DNA of 64,000 nucleotides. Source: Undibacterium sp. KW1. Lineage in GTDB: Bacteria > Pseudomonadota > Gammaproteobacteria > Burkholderiales > Burkholderiaceae_D. How positions within the stretch are numbered: the first letter of the stretch is position 1; each line of letters opens with the position of its first letter. Both the position numbers and the translations under genes were made by a program. Where the stretch lies: assembly GCF_009937955.1 (NCBI RefSeq), contig NZ_AP018439.1:5890001-5954000 (forward strand), written 5' to 3'. Positions 15,765 through 24,713 of the stretch are shown one piece after another. The notes below the pieces were generated by a model. The model was not told where the DNA came from. It ran no database searches and saw only the letters and a program-made list of their open reading frames with translations.

Positions 15765-17024
15765 TTAATTAACATTGTTTGCAAGCCAGTCAATCACTCC
15801 GCATGCTGCAACTCTTGCAGTTGCAAAGCAGGCGGTCAGCAAGTAACCACCAGTGGGCGCTTCCCAGTCCAGCATTTCACCAGCAAAAAACAGGCCGGGA
15901 TACTGTCGCGCCATGAGATTTTCATCGAGGGCTTCAAAGCGCAGGCCACCGGCGCTGCTGATCGCTTCATCGATGGGGCGGGTAGCCTTGAGCACAACTG
16001 GCAAGGCCTTGATGGCCTGTGCCAATAACTGTGGCTGGCTGAACTCTGTTTTATCCAGGCATTCATGCAGCAAGGACATTTTTAATGCATCAAGACCCAG
16101 ACGGCTTTTCAAATGACTGGAAAGCGAACGTGAACCGCGCGGATGCTCAAGCTCTGTCAGCACTTTTTCCAGCGGCGTGTCTGGCAATAAATCCAGCTCC
16201 AGCACTGCCTTGCTCTGGCTATGCAATTGCTGACGCAGCGCAGCAGAGAGCGCATAAATCAGGCTGCCTTCTACGCCTGTAGAGGTGATGACAAACTGCC
16301 CCTTGCGCATGGGCTGAGTACTGTGTTTTACCCTGGCTGCCACTGTAAGCAAAGGCTGCCCGGCGAACTTGTCCTTGAAAAATGTGCTCCAGTCCAGATC
16401 AAAGCCACAGTTGGCGGGCTGCAAATCTGCGACATCCATACCACGCTGCCTGAGCAGGCTTACCCAGGCACCGTCCGATCCCAGCCTGGCCCAGCTGCCA
16501 CCACCAAGTGCAAATACCTGTGCCCTGGCAGGCAGGCAGGTTTCCCCATCCGGAGTGGCAAAGCGTAACTGGCCTTGCTCATCCCAGCCCAGCCAGCGAT
16601 GCCGCATGTGAAAGCGGACACCTTGCTGGCGTAGCCGGTGCAGCCAGGCACGCAACAGGGGGGCGGCCTTCATATCAACCGGGAACACCCGGCCAGAACT
16701 GCCTACATAGGTTTCAATTCCCAGGTCCTTGACCCAGGCACGCAAGGCTGTTGCATCAAACTGACTGATCATGGGGGTAAGCTGGGTTTCACGCTCGGCA
16801 TACCGTGTCATGAAAGAGACAGAATTTTCAGAATGTGTGAGGTTCATGCCCCCTTTGCCTGCCATTAAAAACTTGCGTCCTGCCGAAGGCATGGCATCAT
16901 AGACATCGACAGCGATGCCCCGCAGGGCCAGGGTTTCGGCAGCCATCAGGCCTGCTGGCCCGGCACCGATAACGGCAACGCTGCTGGCTTGTGGAGGATG
17001 ATAATTACTCGCTTTTGTTTGCAT
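15765..17024 (-). CDS. HI0933-like (TIGR03862-type) FAD-dependent oxidoreductase
   Basis: A 419-residue flavoprotein of the BaiN/HI0933 family. The N-terminal Rossmann motif is VIGAGPAGLMAAETL, followed by the diagnostic AGRKFLMAGKGGMNLTHSE. VFALGGGSWARLGSDG lies mid-sequence, and the C-terminal FAD-contacting block is GLFFAGEMLDWEAPTGGYLL. A few relatives reduce unsaturated bile acids, but for this branch the substrate is unknown. It is divergent from the diguanylate cyclase gene with 112 bases between the starts. Confidence 0.9.
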   Translation of the reverse strand: MQTKASNYHPPQASSVAVIGAGPAGLMAAETLALRGIAVDVYDAMPSAGRKFLMAGKGGMNLTHSENSVSFMTRYAERETQLTPMISQFDATALRAWVKDLGIETYVGSSGRVFPVDMKAAPLLRAWLHRLRQQGVRFHMRHRWLGWDEQGQLRFATPDGETCLPARAQVFALGGGSWARLGSDGAWVSLLRQRGMDVADLQPANCGFDLDWSTFFKDKFAGQPLLTVAARVKHSTQPMRKGQFVITSTGVEGSLIYALSAALRQQLHSQSKAVLELDLLPDTPLEKVLTELEHPRGSRSLSSHLKSRLGLDALKMSLLHECLDKTEFSQPQLLAQAIKALPVVLKATRPIDEAISSAGGLRFEALDENLMARQYPGLFFAGEMLDWEAPTGGYLLTACFATARVAACGVIDWLANNVN

Positions 17025-17136
17025 AAGTTTGCGTCATAATATGGTTTTGCAGGTACTGCTTCCCGGCACCAGTCCCTGCAAGCAAAGCTGATGTGTATCT
17101 GCCTGAATTCACCAGAAGTTACAACCAGGTACCCCT

Positions 17137-18303
17137 ATGGTCAATCTGGATCGTGCTACGCTAGATTTAGTGGTTGCTTGTATCAGCGTGATTTCCATGC
17201 TGGTCATGCTGGCGGTTTGGCATATCAACCGCGACATACCCGGCACCGGTGTCTGGGCGGCAGCGGCATCGATGGTCGCACCGGCTTTTTTACTGATACG
17301 CCTGATCCCCATCATCGACATCCCCATGTCTTTGATCGTTGCTTTCAATAATTCCCTGACCCTGACCACCACCTTGCTGATGCTGGAAGGCACCCTGCGT
17401 TTTCGCGGCTATCCATCCCAGGTACGCTGGCGCTGGGGCCTGGTACTGATCCCGGCGTTCATCCTGCTGGCTTTCCTCAACCGGGACGATATGATACGCC
17501 GTTATCTGTTCCATGACGTTATTGCTGCCAGTCTGATGCTGGGTACGGCTTTTATCCTGATCTGGAAAACCCGTGACCTCGACTTGCTGGCTGCCTGCAT
17601 AGGTGCAATTTCCCTGAGCATCATGGCGATAGGTTTTATCATGCGCTGGCATCTGGCTTTCATTTCCAACAACAATGCTGAACTGGCCAAACATCCCTTA
17701 TTGAATTTTATTTATCTTATCGTGGTGCTGTGCCTGCTGGGCTGGACTTATGGCGTCAGCGTCTGCTGCAACCTGCGGGCCCAGAAAAGCATACTGGAAA
17801 TGGCCAGGGAAGATGTACTCACCGGTTTGCCTAACCGCCGTCATGTCGATGAAATGCTGGACAAGGCGATTGCCCAGAGCGGGCGCAACCAGCAAGGCTT
17901 TGGCTTTATCCTGATAGACCTGAACCATTTCAAGTCGGTCAATGACCGCTTTGGCCATCAGGCCGGTGACCTGCTGCTCAAGGAAGTGGCCAAACGCCTC
18001 AAAAGCTTTTGCCGCCACGCCGATTTTGTCGGCCGCATAGGCGGCGATGAATTCGTCGCCCTGACCTTTGGTGTCAACCAGGAATCCCAACTGGACAGCA
18101 CCCTGCTGCGCCTGAAAAAAATACTCGAAGGTCCCTGCACCATACAGGGAAACACCATAGAGATCGAAGCCGCCCTCGGCAGCGCCCTGTTCCCCACCGA
18201 CGGCCGCAGCGCCGACAAACTCATGCAAACCGCCGACCAACGCATGTACATCGACAAATCAGTCCCAGAGAACATCCTGGCAGCAGTAACCCAAAGAGCA
18301 TAG
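17137..18303 (+). CDS. Membrane diguanylate cyclase (GGDEF)
   Basis: A 388-residue inner-membrane enzyme making c-di-GMP from two GTP. Six or seven hydrophobic segments fill residues 1-210 with no recognised sensor family, then a GGDEF domain begins at DVLTGLPNRRHVDEML. The catalytic GGDEF is at 302-306, and the inhibitory I-site RHAD at 293-296 has the correct 5-residue spacing, so product inhibition is expected. There is no EAL domain. It is monocistronic: a hairpin follows the stop, and the convergent neighbour is the sugar-type binding protein. Confidence 0.94.
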   Translation: MVNLDRATLDLVVACISVISMLVMLAVWHINRDIPGTGVWAAAASMVAPAFLLIRLIPIIDIPMSLIVAFNNSLTLTTTLLMLEGTLRFRGYPSQVRWRWGLVLIPAFILLAFLNRDDMIRRYLFHDVIAASLMLGTAFILIWKTRDLDLLAACIGAISLSIMAIGFIMRWHLAFISNNNAELAKHPLLNFIYLIVVLCLLGWTYGVSVCCNLRAQKSILEMAREDVLTGLPNRRHVDEMLDKAIAQSGRNQQGFGFILIDLNHFKSVNDRFGHQAGDLLLKEVAKRLKSFCRHADFVGRIGGDEFVALTFGVNQESQLDSTLLRLKKILEGPCTIQGNTIEIEAALGSALFPTDGRSADKLMQTADQRMYIDKSVPENILAAVTQRA

Positions 18304-18312
18304 AAAAAACAA

Positions 18313-18330
18313 AAGCCGGAAATCCGGCTT
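18313..18330 (+). terminator. Hairpin after the diguanylate cyclase gene
   Basis: Stem AAGCCGG / CCGGCTT with loop AAAT begins 10 bases after the stop codon and is preceded by an A-rich run. The following T run is weak on the plus strand, while the A run would give a U tract on the minus strand. Confidence 0.6.
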
Positions 18331-18351
18331 AAACACTTAGCAGTCTTTAAA

Positions 18352-18478
18352 TAGGTCTGAGTAAGCGTAGCGAGCGGCCTTAGTTTGAGTTAAGAAGCGC
18401 AATCGTACTTTAGTACGGTGACGAATTTACCAACCCGCAGGCTAAAAATAAGGCCGCGCAGTAGCTTAATCAGGCCTA
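18352..18478. repeat. Long palindromic element at convergent gene ends
   Basis: Nested inverted repeats. The outer arms 18352-18366 and 18464-18478 match at 13 of 15 positions, the inner arms 18374-18382 and 18449-18457 match perfectly (GCGGCCTTA / TAAGGCCGC), and a CGTAC-TTTA-GTACG hairpin sits in the centre (18404-18417). The right arm includes the stop codon of the binding-protein gene. The whole 127-base interval could fold as one cruciform or RNA hairpin. It may be a MITE-like insertion or a bidirectional terminator. Confidence 0.75.
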
Positions 18479-19582
18479 TTTTGACCAGAACTTTTGATAG
18501 TGAGTCCGGAAGTCATTTGCCGGCTCAAACATATTCTTTTGTCCGCCGTCATACGCAATATTCTGCGCCGTCACCAGATGCAGGGCGCTTACATAGTTAC
18601 TATGCTCGGCATTCGAGAAAGCACGGTTCAGTTCATCGACGATTTGCCAGGCATGCATGCTTAAGGGTTCAGGCACGGTTGCAGTCTGCAGGCTGTTGGC
18701 ACGTATGCGCTTGTAGGCAGTTGGCGAGCCATCACCAGCAGCGACAGCAACCAGTTTATTGCTGGCAACCAAGCTGGCTGTTGTTGGCACTTCCAGCAGA
18801 TCAAAATAGAAATCATTGACGCCGATGACGTGGGTCCACTTCGCGCCAAAGCGTTTGACCAGGCTTTCGACGACACCCTTCATCTTGATATGAGACTCTG
18901 CCAGAGGCACGTCTTCGAGGCTGAGTAATTTGCAACCCTCGCATTGGCGTATGGTTTCTACGATGGCCGTGGACTTGGCCAGCAGGAAAGGATTGCTTGA
19001 GTCGGTGAAGACCACGATGCCAGCCTTGTTATTCGAATCGACCACCGTATACAGGGCAGCCAATTGTCCAACCTCTTTGGGATTGGTGGCGATATTGGTG
19101 AACAGGCCGTCAGTCGGGCCGCTTTTGACCGAGGCATGCCAGCCAACCACGGGGATCTTGGCCTTGACTGCCGCTGCCATACCCTTGCTCTGGCTGGTGA
19201 CATCGACCCCTGCCAGGATGATGCCATCGGCTTTCATGTCCAGCGCCTGGCTGATGATGGATGCGCCCTGGTTGCAACGGCCACGACAGTTAATAGGCAA
19301 GACTTCCCAACCTGCGGCGGTGCTGGCTTCGCGCACGCCGTTAAATACACTGCTGACGCCCGCATCACCCAGGTCTGCTGCGATGAAAACGATTTTCTTT
19401 TTCTTATGTAATGCAGGACCATCATCTGGGCCTTCCCAGCGGTTTTTCAAAGACGCGGCCCTGGCCACTTTGGCATTGGCACGGCTTAGAAACTGCATGG
19501 GATTTTCTTGCGCGGCAGCAGCACTGATAAAGCTGAACACAACAAATAACGCGGTAAGGCACTTACTTTTGGTAGCAGTCAT
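18476..19582 (-). CDS. Periplasmic sugar-type binding protein (RbsB/TorT-like), orphan
   Basis: A 368-residue secreted protein of the periplasmic-binding-protein type 1 fold (Peripla_BP_4). A signal peptide (CLTALFVVFSFISAAAAQ) precedes KKKIVFIAADLGDAGVSSVFNGV, ADGIILAGVDVTSQ and KIPVVGWHASVKSGP. Four cysteines occur in the mature protein, two of them in INCRGRCNQG. The start at 19582 is taken because the signal peptide begins there. No permease or ATPase is adjacent. It may serve a distant transporter or act as a receptor for a sensor kinase or cyclase. The stop codon lies inside the palindromic element at 18352-18478. Confidence 0.83.
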   Translation of the reverse strand: MTATKSKCLTALFVVFSFISAAAAQENPMQFLSRANAKVARAASLKNRWEGPDDGPALHKKKKIVFIAADLGDAGVSSVFNGVREASTAAGWEVLPINCRGRCNQGASIISQALDMKADGIILAGVDVTSQSKGMAAAVKAKIPVVGWHASVKSGPTDGLFTNIATNPKEVGQLAALYTVVDSNNKAGIVVFTDSSNPFLLAKSTAIVETIRQCEGCKLLSLEDVPLAESHIKMKGVVESLVKRFGAKWTHVIGVNDFYFDLLEVPTTASLVASNKLVAVAAGDGSPTAYKRIRANSLQTATVPEPLSMHAWQIVDELNRAFSNAEHSNYVSALHLVTAQNIAYDGGQKNMFEPANDFRTHYQKFWSK

Positions 19583-19936
19583 GATTCTTGGCAGGTCAGG
19601 TTGGTCAGAAACATCTGCATGCACACACAACGCACACACAAATTTTAATTTTTTCGATTGAAACAAATACTTACAACTGCGCAATGATTATTGCAGAAAA
19701 AAGCGCCAAATAAATAGAGTTTCAGTACCAGGGACTCAGCGTCGAATATTAAGCATAAAAATGAATGATATAAAGAATAAAATTTTCCCCAAGTAAAAAT
19801 TTCCTGTAGAAAATTTCATTCTTTTTAACAACACCTACTAAGACGAACCAATTAACAACAGTTCAAGCTGCACCAATTTGGGTTTATCCTGTATTAAAAC
19901 ACCTGATTATCATGTGATTGTCATGCGATAAGCTGC
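19583..19936. other. AT-rich upstream region of the sugar-type binding-protein gene
   Basis: These 354 bases carry no credible gene. They are markedly AT-rich compared with their surroundings and presumably hold the promoter of the leftward binding-protein gene. I can pick out no defined operator or terminator. Confidence 0.6.
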
Positions 19937-20740
19937 TTACTCCCAATGCACATCTGCAGAACCATGGCGCTCTACATTGCGTTTCGCCGGGTTGCCAGAC
20001 ACATGCACATCGCCACTGCCAGTGACTTTGAGCTTGATTTCCTGACTGGCAAATACCTTGCTGCTGGATGAGCCCATGGAATTCAGGTTGACCACGGCAC
20101 TCTTGAGTGTAGATGCTTTCAAATCGCCGGAACCCGACAATCTGGCAGTGAAGCTTTTGACCTGGCCTTTGAGGATGCTGTCACCAGAGCCGTTGGAAGT
20201 GAGCTCCAGCAACTCACTATTACCCAGGCCCAGGTTCAGGTCGCCGCTGCCATTCAGACTGGCAAATACTTGCTGGTAGTCGCCATCAAGATTGATATTG
20301 CCTGAGCCTTGCAGGCTTACTTCGAGTTTATTGCCCTTGAATCCTTTGATGACGGCGTCACCGCTACCAGAAGTCTGCAGTTTTTCCAGGCCGGGCAAAC
20401 TCAGTTCTATCCTGGTTTGCTCAGTCTTGCCGACGGAGATATAGATACCACGGGTACCGACAAACAAGGTATTGCCCTCCAGCCTGGTGGTCACCCGCGA
20501 CACCAGCTTGGCATCGCCCTTGACCAGCAACTCTGGCGTTGCCGCCTGTTTCAGTGCCAGGTCTATAGGGCCGCTGAGCACGATATTGACAATGGATGCC
20601 GTCACGGGACGGACTTCACTGGCCGCCGAACCGCTACTGACGACATTGCTGGCATGCGCCCTCATGAAAACCACGGTTGACGCGGTCAACACTACGGCCA
20701 GGCCCAACATGCCTATGCCTGTGCGTATGATATTTTTCAT
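19937..20740 (-). CDS. Secreted GIN-domain (DUF2807-type) protein
   Basis: A 267-residue exported protein. After a hydrophobic N-terminal signal/anchor (GMLGLAVVLTASTVVFM), the rest is a right-handed beta-helix built of the GIN/DUF2807 repeat: LQTSGSGDAVIKG, LQGSGNINLDG, LNGSGDLNLG, SNGSGDSILKG, LSGSGDLKAS, VTGSGDVHVSG. These repeats recur about every 20 residues. Such proteins are envelope-located; their function is unknown, possibly adhesive or polysaccharide-binding. It lies 68 bases downstream of the HAAS-domain gene on the same strand; HAAS and GIN genes commonly occur together. Confidence 0.88.
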   Translation of the reverse strand: MKNIIRTGIGMLGLAVVLTASTVVFMRAHASNVVSSGSAASEVRPVTASIVNIVLSGPIDLALKQAATPELLVKGDAKLVSRVTTRLEGNTLFVGTRGIYISVGKTEQTRIELSLPGLEKLQTSGSGDAVIKGFKGNKLEVSLQGSGNINLDGDYQQVFASLNGSGDLNLGLGNSELLELTSNGSGDSILKGQVKSFTARLSGSGDLKASTLKSAVVNLNSMGSSSSKVFASQEIKLKVTGSGDVHVSGNPAKRNVERHGSADVHWE

Positions 20741-20808
20741 TTTTTCCTCCTGAAGCTAAATGAAACTACAAAACCAAGTAAAACTAAAAATCGAAAACTG
20801 CGAACTCA

Positions 20809-21672
20809 TCAGGCTGCATGAGCCAGCTGTAATTGCGACAGGTTCCAGCGCAAATAATGCTTGAAGCCGATGAAAGTGTATTTGGTCATGAACATGCTCA
20901 ACATCATCAGGGCAATCGAAGCCAGCAGCAAACCCAGGCCTGAGAATAACTTGGTGCCGGAAAAGTGATTACCAAGCTCTATATGCAGTTTTTCTGTCTG
21001 GCTTTCTGTGCTGACAGTCCGGGTAACCGCAGTTGCCGAGGCGGCTGAGGCCGTTGCTGAAGTAACTGAAGCAGCTGATGTAGCCGAAGCCGCAGATGCC
21101 GTTACCGGTGCGGCGGATACCGAAGCTGCCGCCTGGCCATGTTCATCCTGTTTTTCACCATCAATGAGGATACCTGTTTCTGTCACATCCACCCTGACAT
21201 TGTGATTGCGGATACGATGACTATCGTTATGATTATGTACATGGTGCCTGCCAACGGGGATATCAAAGCTGAACTGCTCAACACCAGAGATGCTGGCTGC
21301 AGTAATGCCTATGCCAGCCACATACATCACCATGGCCACTATATAGGCTGAGCACAGCAGGCTGAAGTAGGCCACTGCCGGGATCAGCATGAACAGGTTG
21401 AAAATCATCAGGCCTATCAGTGCGATCAGCAAACCTGCCACATTGCCTATGCTGAAATTCGTTTTTAATGCCTGATAACGTGTGCTGGCTTTCTTTTGTG
21501 CCGCCAGCAGTTCAGGCTTGGGCAAACCCGTAGCGATTTCTTCTTCAGACTTGCCAGCCACCATGGCATCAATGAACTTGCGCTCATATTCCCACATGGT
21601 GTCTTCAATGACGTTTGCGGGCAAGCCATCCAGGGCTTCGCGCAGTGCATTCATATATGCAGTCTTGTTCAT
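20809..21672 (-). CDS. DUF1700/HAAS-domain membrane protein
   Basis: A 287-residue inner-membrane protein. Its N-terminal ~60 residues are a HAAS domain (MNALREALDGLPANVIEDTMWEYERKF). Four hydrophobic helices follow (two near residues 80-150, one near the C-terminus), with a ~45-residue Ala/Ser/Thr/Val linker before the last. The start at 21672 has GGGAG 7 bases upstream; the open frame continues to 21837 without homology. HAAS proteins normally sit after a PadR regulator; none is next to this one. The GIN-domain gene follows, likely in the same operon. Confidence 0.82.
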   Translation of the reverse strand: MNKTAYMNALREALDGLPANVIEDTMWEYERKFIDAMVAGKSEEEIATGLPKPELLAAQKKASTRYQALKTNFSIGNVAGLLIALIGLMIFNLFMLIPAVAYFSLLCSAYIVAMVMYVAGIGITAASISGVEQFSFDIPVGRHHVHNHNDSHRIRNHNVRVDVTETGILIDGEKQDEHGQAAASVSAAPVTASAASATSAASVTSATASAASATAVTRTVSTESQTEKLHIELGNHFSGTKLFSGLGLLLASIALMMLSMFMTKYTFIGFKHYLRWNLSQLQLAHAA

Positions 21673-21876
21673 GGCCATCTCCCGTTTTTGATTTGGTATG
21701 ATCAGAATAAGCAAAGCCAGGAAAGCTAGCCACAGACTTGCGACAGTGCGCAAATTTCTGGGGATAAACTGCGAAACTTGGGGATAGTCAGCAGCCGTAT
21801 GCTGCACCAGGAAACGAGGATGATAGTAGTTTGCCATGACATCTGCGTGTCAGGCTGAATGTCAGGCTGATAGCGG

Positions 21877-23439
21877 CTAGAGAACAGCTGGCTGGATTTG
21901 CGCAATATGCCGGTCCAGCCATTCCTGCAAATGACTGCTGTCTTCACCCAGCAAATGCAGGCCCAGCCGGCTACGGCGCCAGAGTATGTCATCGACGGTG
22001 CGTGCCCATTCATGCCTGACCAGATAAGCCGCTTCTGCTACGTAGAGACCCGGCACCAGCATCTCGCCCATGTCAGCCAGTGAGTATTTATCTTTAAGCA
22101 AGACGTGTATGCGGCTGCCGTAGGCGTGGGCATAGCGTTCTGCCAGGTGCGGTGGCAGCCAGGCATATTGTTGCTGGCATTGTTGTATGAATAAGTGAAA
22201 TTCACTGACGGCGCGGTTTTCTGGCACTTCGCCATAAATATCACCGCCTGGCAGGCAGGCATGTTCTGTCCAGGCAGAGTTGGCATTATTCAGCAAGGGT
22301 GCCAGCATGGACAAGGCCTCTTCGGCCAGTTTGCGGTAAGTGGTGATTTTGCCACCAAATACGTTCAGCACCGGTGCACCGGCAGTATCAAGTTCCAGCC
22401 GGTAATCGCGGGTCAGGGCGGCGGCTTTTTCCTTGCCTGTTCCCACGGTTTCTTCCACCAGCGGGCGTACACCTGAATATGACCACAACACATCGGCAGG
22501 GCCGATGGCCTGAGTAAAGTAATGACTGGCCAGCTCACACAGATAGGCGACTTCTGCTTCACTGATCGCTACTTCGTCAAGCGAACCCTGGTAATCCAGG
22601 TCGGTCGTGCCGATCAGGGTAAAGTCCTGCTCATAAGGTATGGCAAATACGATACGGCCATCAGGATGCTGGAAGATATACGCATAAGGGTGATGAAACA
22701 GGCGCTGCACGACGATATGGCTACCCTTGATGAGACGCAAATGCTGGACTGCGCCCTGATGCAGGACCTGCTGCAAGGTGTTGATGGCCCAGGGGCCGCT
22801 GGCATTCACGAGGCTGCGGCTTTGCACCATCATCATGCTGCCATCAGCCTTTTGTAATTGCACCAGCCAGTGTTCCGCCTGCCGCCTGGCCGACACGCAG
22901 CGGGTGCGCGTCATGATGCTGGCCCCTTTTTCTGCCGCCTGAATGGCGTTCAGCACAACCAGACGGGCATCATTGACCCAGCCATCAGAATAGGCAAAAC
23001 CACGGCGAAAGTCTGCCAGCAGAGGTTGCCCAGCTATATGTTTCTGTAAATTGATGGATTCTGCACCGGGCAGCAATTCACGTTTCGCCAGGTGGTCGTA
23101 CAGGAACAAGCCCGCCCGTATCATCCAGGCCGGGCGCTGCCCTTTGTCGTGTGGCATGACAAAGCGTAAAGGGCTGATGATATGCGGAGCAGAACGCATG
23201 AGCACTTCACGTTCCTGCAAGGCCTTGCGCACCAGGCCAAATTCATAATATTCAAGATAACGCAATCCACCATGAATGAGCTTGGTCGACGCTGATGAAG
23301 TATGCGAGGCCAGATCATCTTTTTCGCATAACAGCACACTCAGGCCACGCCCTGCTGCATCGCGGGCGATGCCAGCGCCATTGATACCGCCACCGATGAC
23401 GAGTACATCGACCTCAGGGATGGCGGGCATGCTTTTCAT
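21877..23439 (-). CDS. glpD: Aerobic glycerol-3-phosphate dehydrogenase
   Basis: A 520-residue membrane-associated FAD enzyme oxidising glycerol-3-phosphate to dihydroxyacetone phosphate and feeding the quinone pool. The Rossmann motif is VLVIGGGINGAGIARDAAGRG. Diagnostic GlpD blocks are SSASTKLIHGGLRYLEYYEFGLV, FAIPYEQDFTLIGTTD, YSGVRPL and NVFGGKITTYRKLAEEAL, and the C-terminal helical domain (VRHEWARTVDDILWRRSRLGL) is complete. Its start overlaps the stop of the upstream lactonase-like gene by 4 bases. No glpF, glpK or glpR lies nearby. Confidence 0.97.
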   Translation of the reverse strand: MKSMPAIPEVDVLVIGGGINGAGIARDAAGRGLSVLLCEKDDLASHTSSASTKLIHGGLRYLEYYEFGLVRKALQEREVLMRSAPHIISPLRFVMPHDKGQRPAWMIRAGLFLYDHLAKRELLPGAESINLQKHIAGQPLLADFRRGFAYSDGWVNDARLVVLNAIQAAEKGASIMTRTRCVSARRQAEHWLVQLQKADGSMMMVQSRSLVNASGPWAINTLQQVLHQGAVQHLRLIKGSHIVVQRLFHHPYAYIFQHPDGRIVFAIPYEQDFTLIGTTDLDYQGSLDEVAISEAEVAYLCELASHYFTQAIGPADVLWSYSGVRPLVEETVGTGKEKAAALTRDYRLELDTAGAPVLNVFGGKITTYRKLAEEALSMLAPLLNNANSAWTEHACLPGGDIYGEVPENRAVSEFHLFIQQCQQQYAWLPPHLAERYAHAYGSRIHVLLKDKYSLADMGEMLVPGLYVAEAAYLVRHEWARTVDDILWRRSRLGLHLLGEDSSHLQEWLDRHIAQIQPAVL

Positions 23440-24569
23440 TTCTTGACCAGATGATTCGGTAACCAGCCTATGCCATGCGCATGCAGGCTCTGGATATACA
23501 GGCGGTCTTCGGTCTCGGTGACGCCTGTGGTCTCTGGATAATGCCCGGTCGGGTCTTGCAAGTCAGCGACGATTTTGCCAGCCTCATTGAATGCCAGCAC
23601 ATGACCATAAGCTGGTGGCACTGGCCACAATACGCGTGGCAGACGCAGGGTAATGCTGCGCAGCCAGGGTTTCTCTGCCATATTATCAATCGCCGCACCG
23701 CGTGGCTTGGCCAGACCCAGCCAGATACGGCCATCACGGCCACGCATGAGATTGTCGGGGTAGCCGGGCAAATCACGCAGCAGGATAGTGGCCAGTTTTT
23801 TATCCGGCTTGTTTTTGATATGCAGGGAGTTGGCAGTGATCGCTATTTTCCAGATACGGTATTCACCGGTTTCAGCAACGATGAGACTTTGTTCATCAGC
23901 ACTGAGTGCCAGACCATTGGCAAAGCACAGCCCATCGGCAATCAGGCGCGTCTGTTTCGTGGCGGGGTCATATTCCAACACCCGCCCGGTCGCTGAATGT
24001 TCGAGGATGTCGAGTACGCTGGCATGGAAGGTGCCGCCAGATTCCTTGGCACCAAAGCGCTGGCTGGCATCCGTGAAATAAATCTTGCCGGATTTGGCAA
24101 CGACAACGGCATCGGCATACAGGATGGGGCTGTCGCCTATCTTGTCAGTGAGGACAGTGATTTGCTTGTCTGGTGAAATCGAGAGTATGCCGCGAAAGGC
24201 ATCTGCCGCAATCATATTGCCTGCAGCATCAAACATAAAGCCCAGCACCCTGCCCTCAGTATTGACCCAGACTTCACGCTGGCTGCCATCTGACTGCATG
24301 CGCAAGATCGCACCGGAGGTGACGGCGGCATATAGTTTGCCGTCCGGGCCCATGGCGATATGCTCGGGACCGGTTTCTTCGCCTATATCTATGGTTTTTA
24401 GCGCCGCCAGTTTTTCATTACGTGCATGCGGTGGTGAATAACCGGCAAACGGAGTAGCCTGCCAGGCAACCGGGTTGATAGGCACAGGTGCCAGCAAGAG
24501 ATAGGCTGCCAGGATCGCTATCAGGGCTATGACCAGCAATAACAGGCGTATGATCCATTTTTTCAACAC
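23436..24569 (-). CDS. SMP-30/strictosidine synthase-like beta-propeller protein, membrane anchored
   Basis: A 377-residue protein with one N-terminal transmembrane helix (LLLLVIALIAILAAYLLLA) and a six-bladed propeller of the strictosidine synthase-like / SMP-30 group. Typical pieces are GPEHIAMGPDGKLYAAVTSG, GNMIAADAFRGIL, GKIYFTDASQRFGAKESG, FANGLALSADEQSLIVAETGEYRIWKI and GYPDNLMRGRDGRIWLGLA. Relatives are calcium-dependent lactonases or esterases. It overlaps glpD by 4 bases, so the two are translationally coupled. A link to glycerol phosphate or lipid turnover is inferred only from that. Confidence 0.87.
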   Translation of the reverse strand: MLKKWIIRLLLLVIALIAILAAYLLLAPVPINPVAWQATPFAGYSPPHARNEKLAALKTIDIGEETGPEHIAMGPDGKLYAAVTSGAILRMQSDGSQREVWVNTEGRVLGFMFDAAGNMIAADAFRGILSISPDKQITVLTDKIGDSPILYADAVVVAKSGKIYFTDASQRFGAKESGGTFHASVLDILEHSATGRVLEYDPATKQTRLIADGLCFANGLALSADEQSLIVAETGEYRIWKIAITANSLHIKNKPDKKLATILLRDLPGYPDNLMRGRDGRIWLGLAKPRGAAIDNMAEKPWLRSITLRLPRVLWPVPPAYGHVLAFNEAGKIVADLQDPTGHYPETTGVTETEDRLYIQSLHAHGIGWLPNHLVKK

Positions 24570-24713
24570 TCATCTCCTCGCATTTCCAGACCGTGCAAAC
24601 AGGTTTCCCGCAGGGAAATTCAGGCAAGCCTGTATTTTGCACTGTCTGAATATAATTTTGATATTTATTTTAAGGGATGTTGCGAGAAGACAAACAGCGT
24701 CAGTGCAAGTCTG

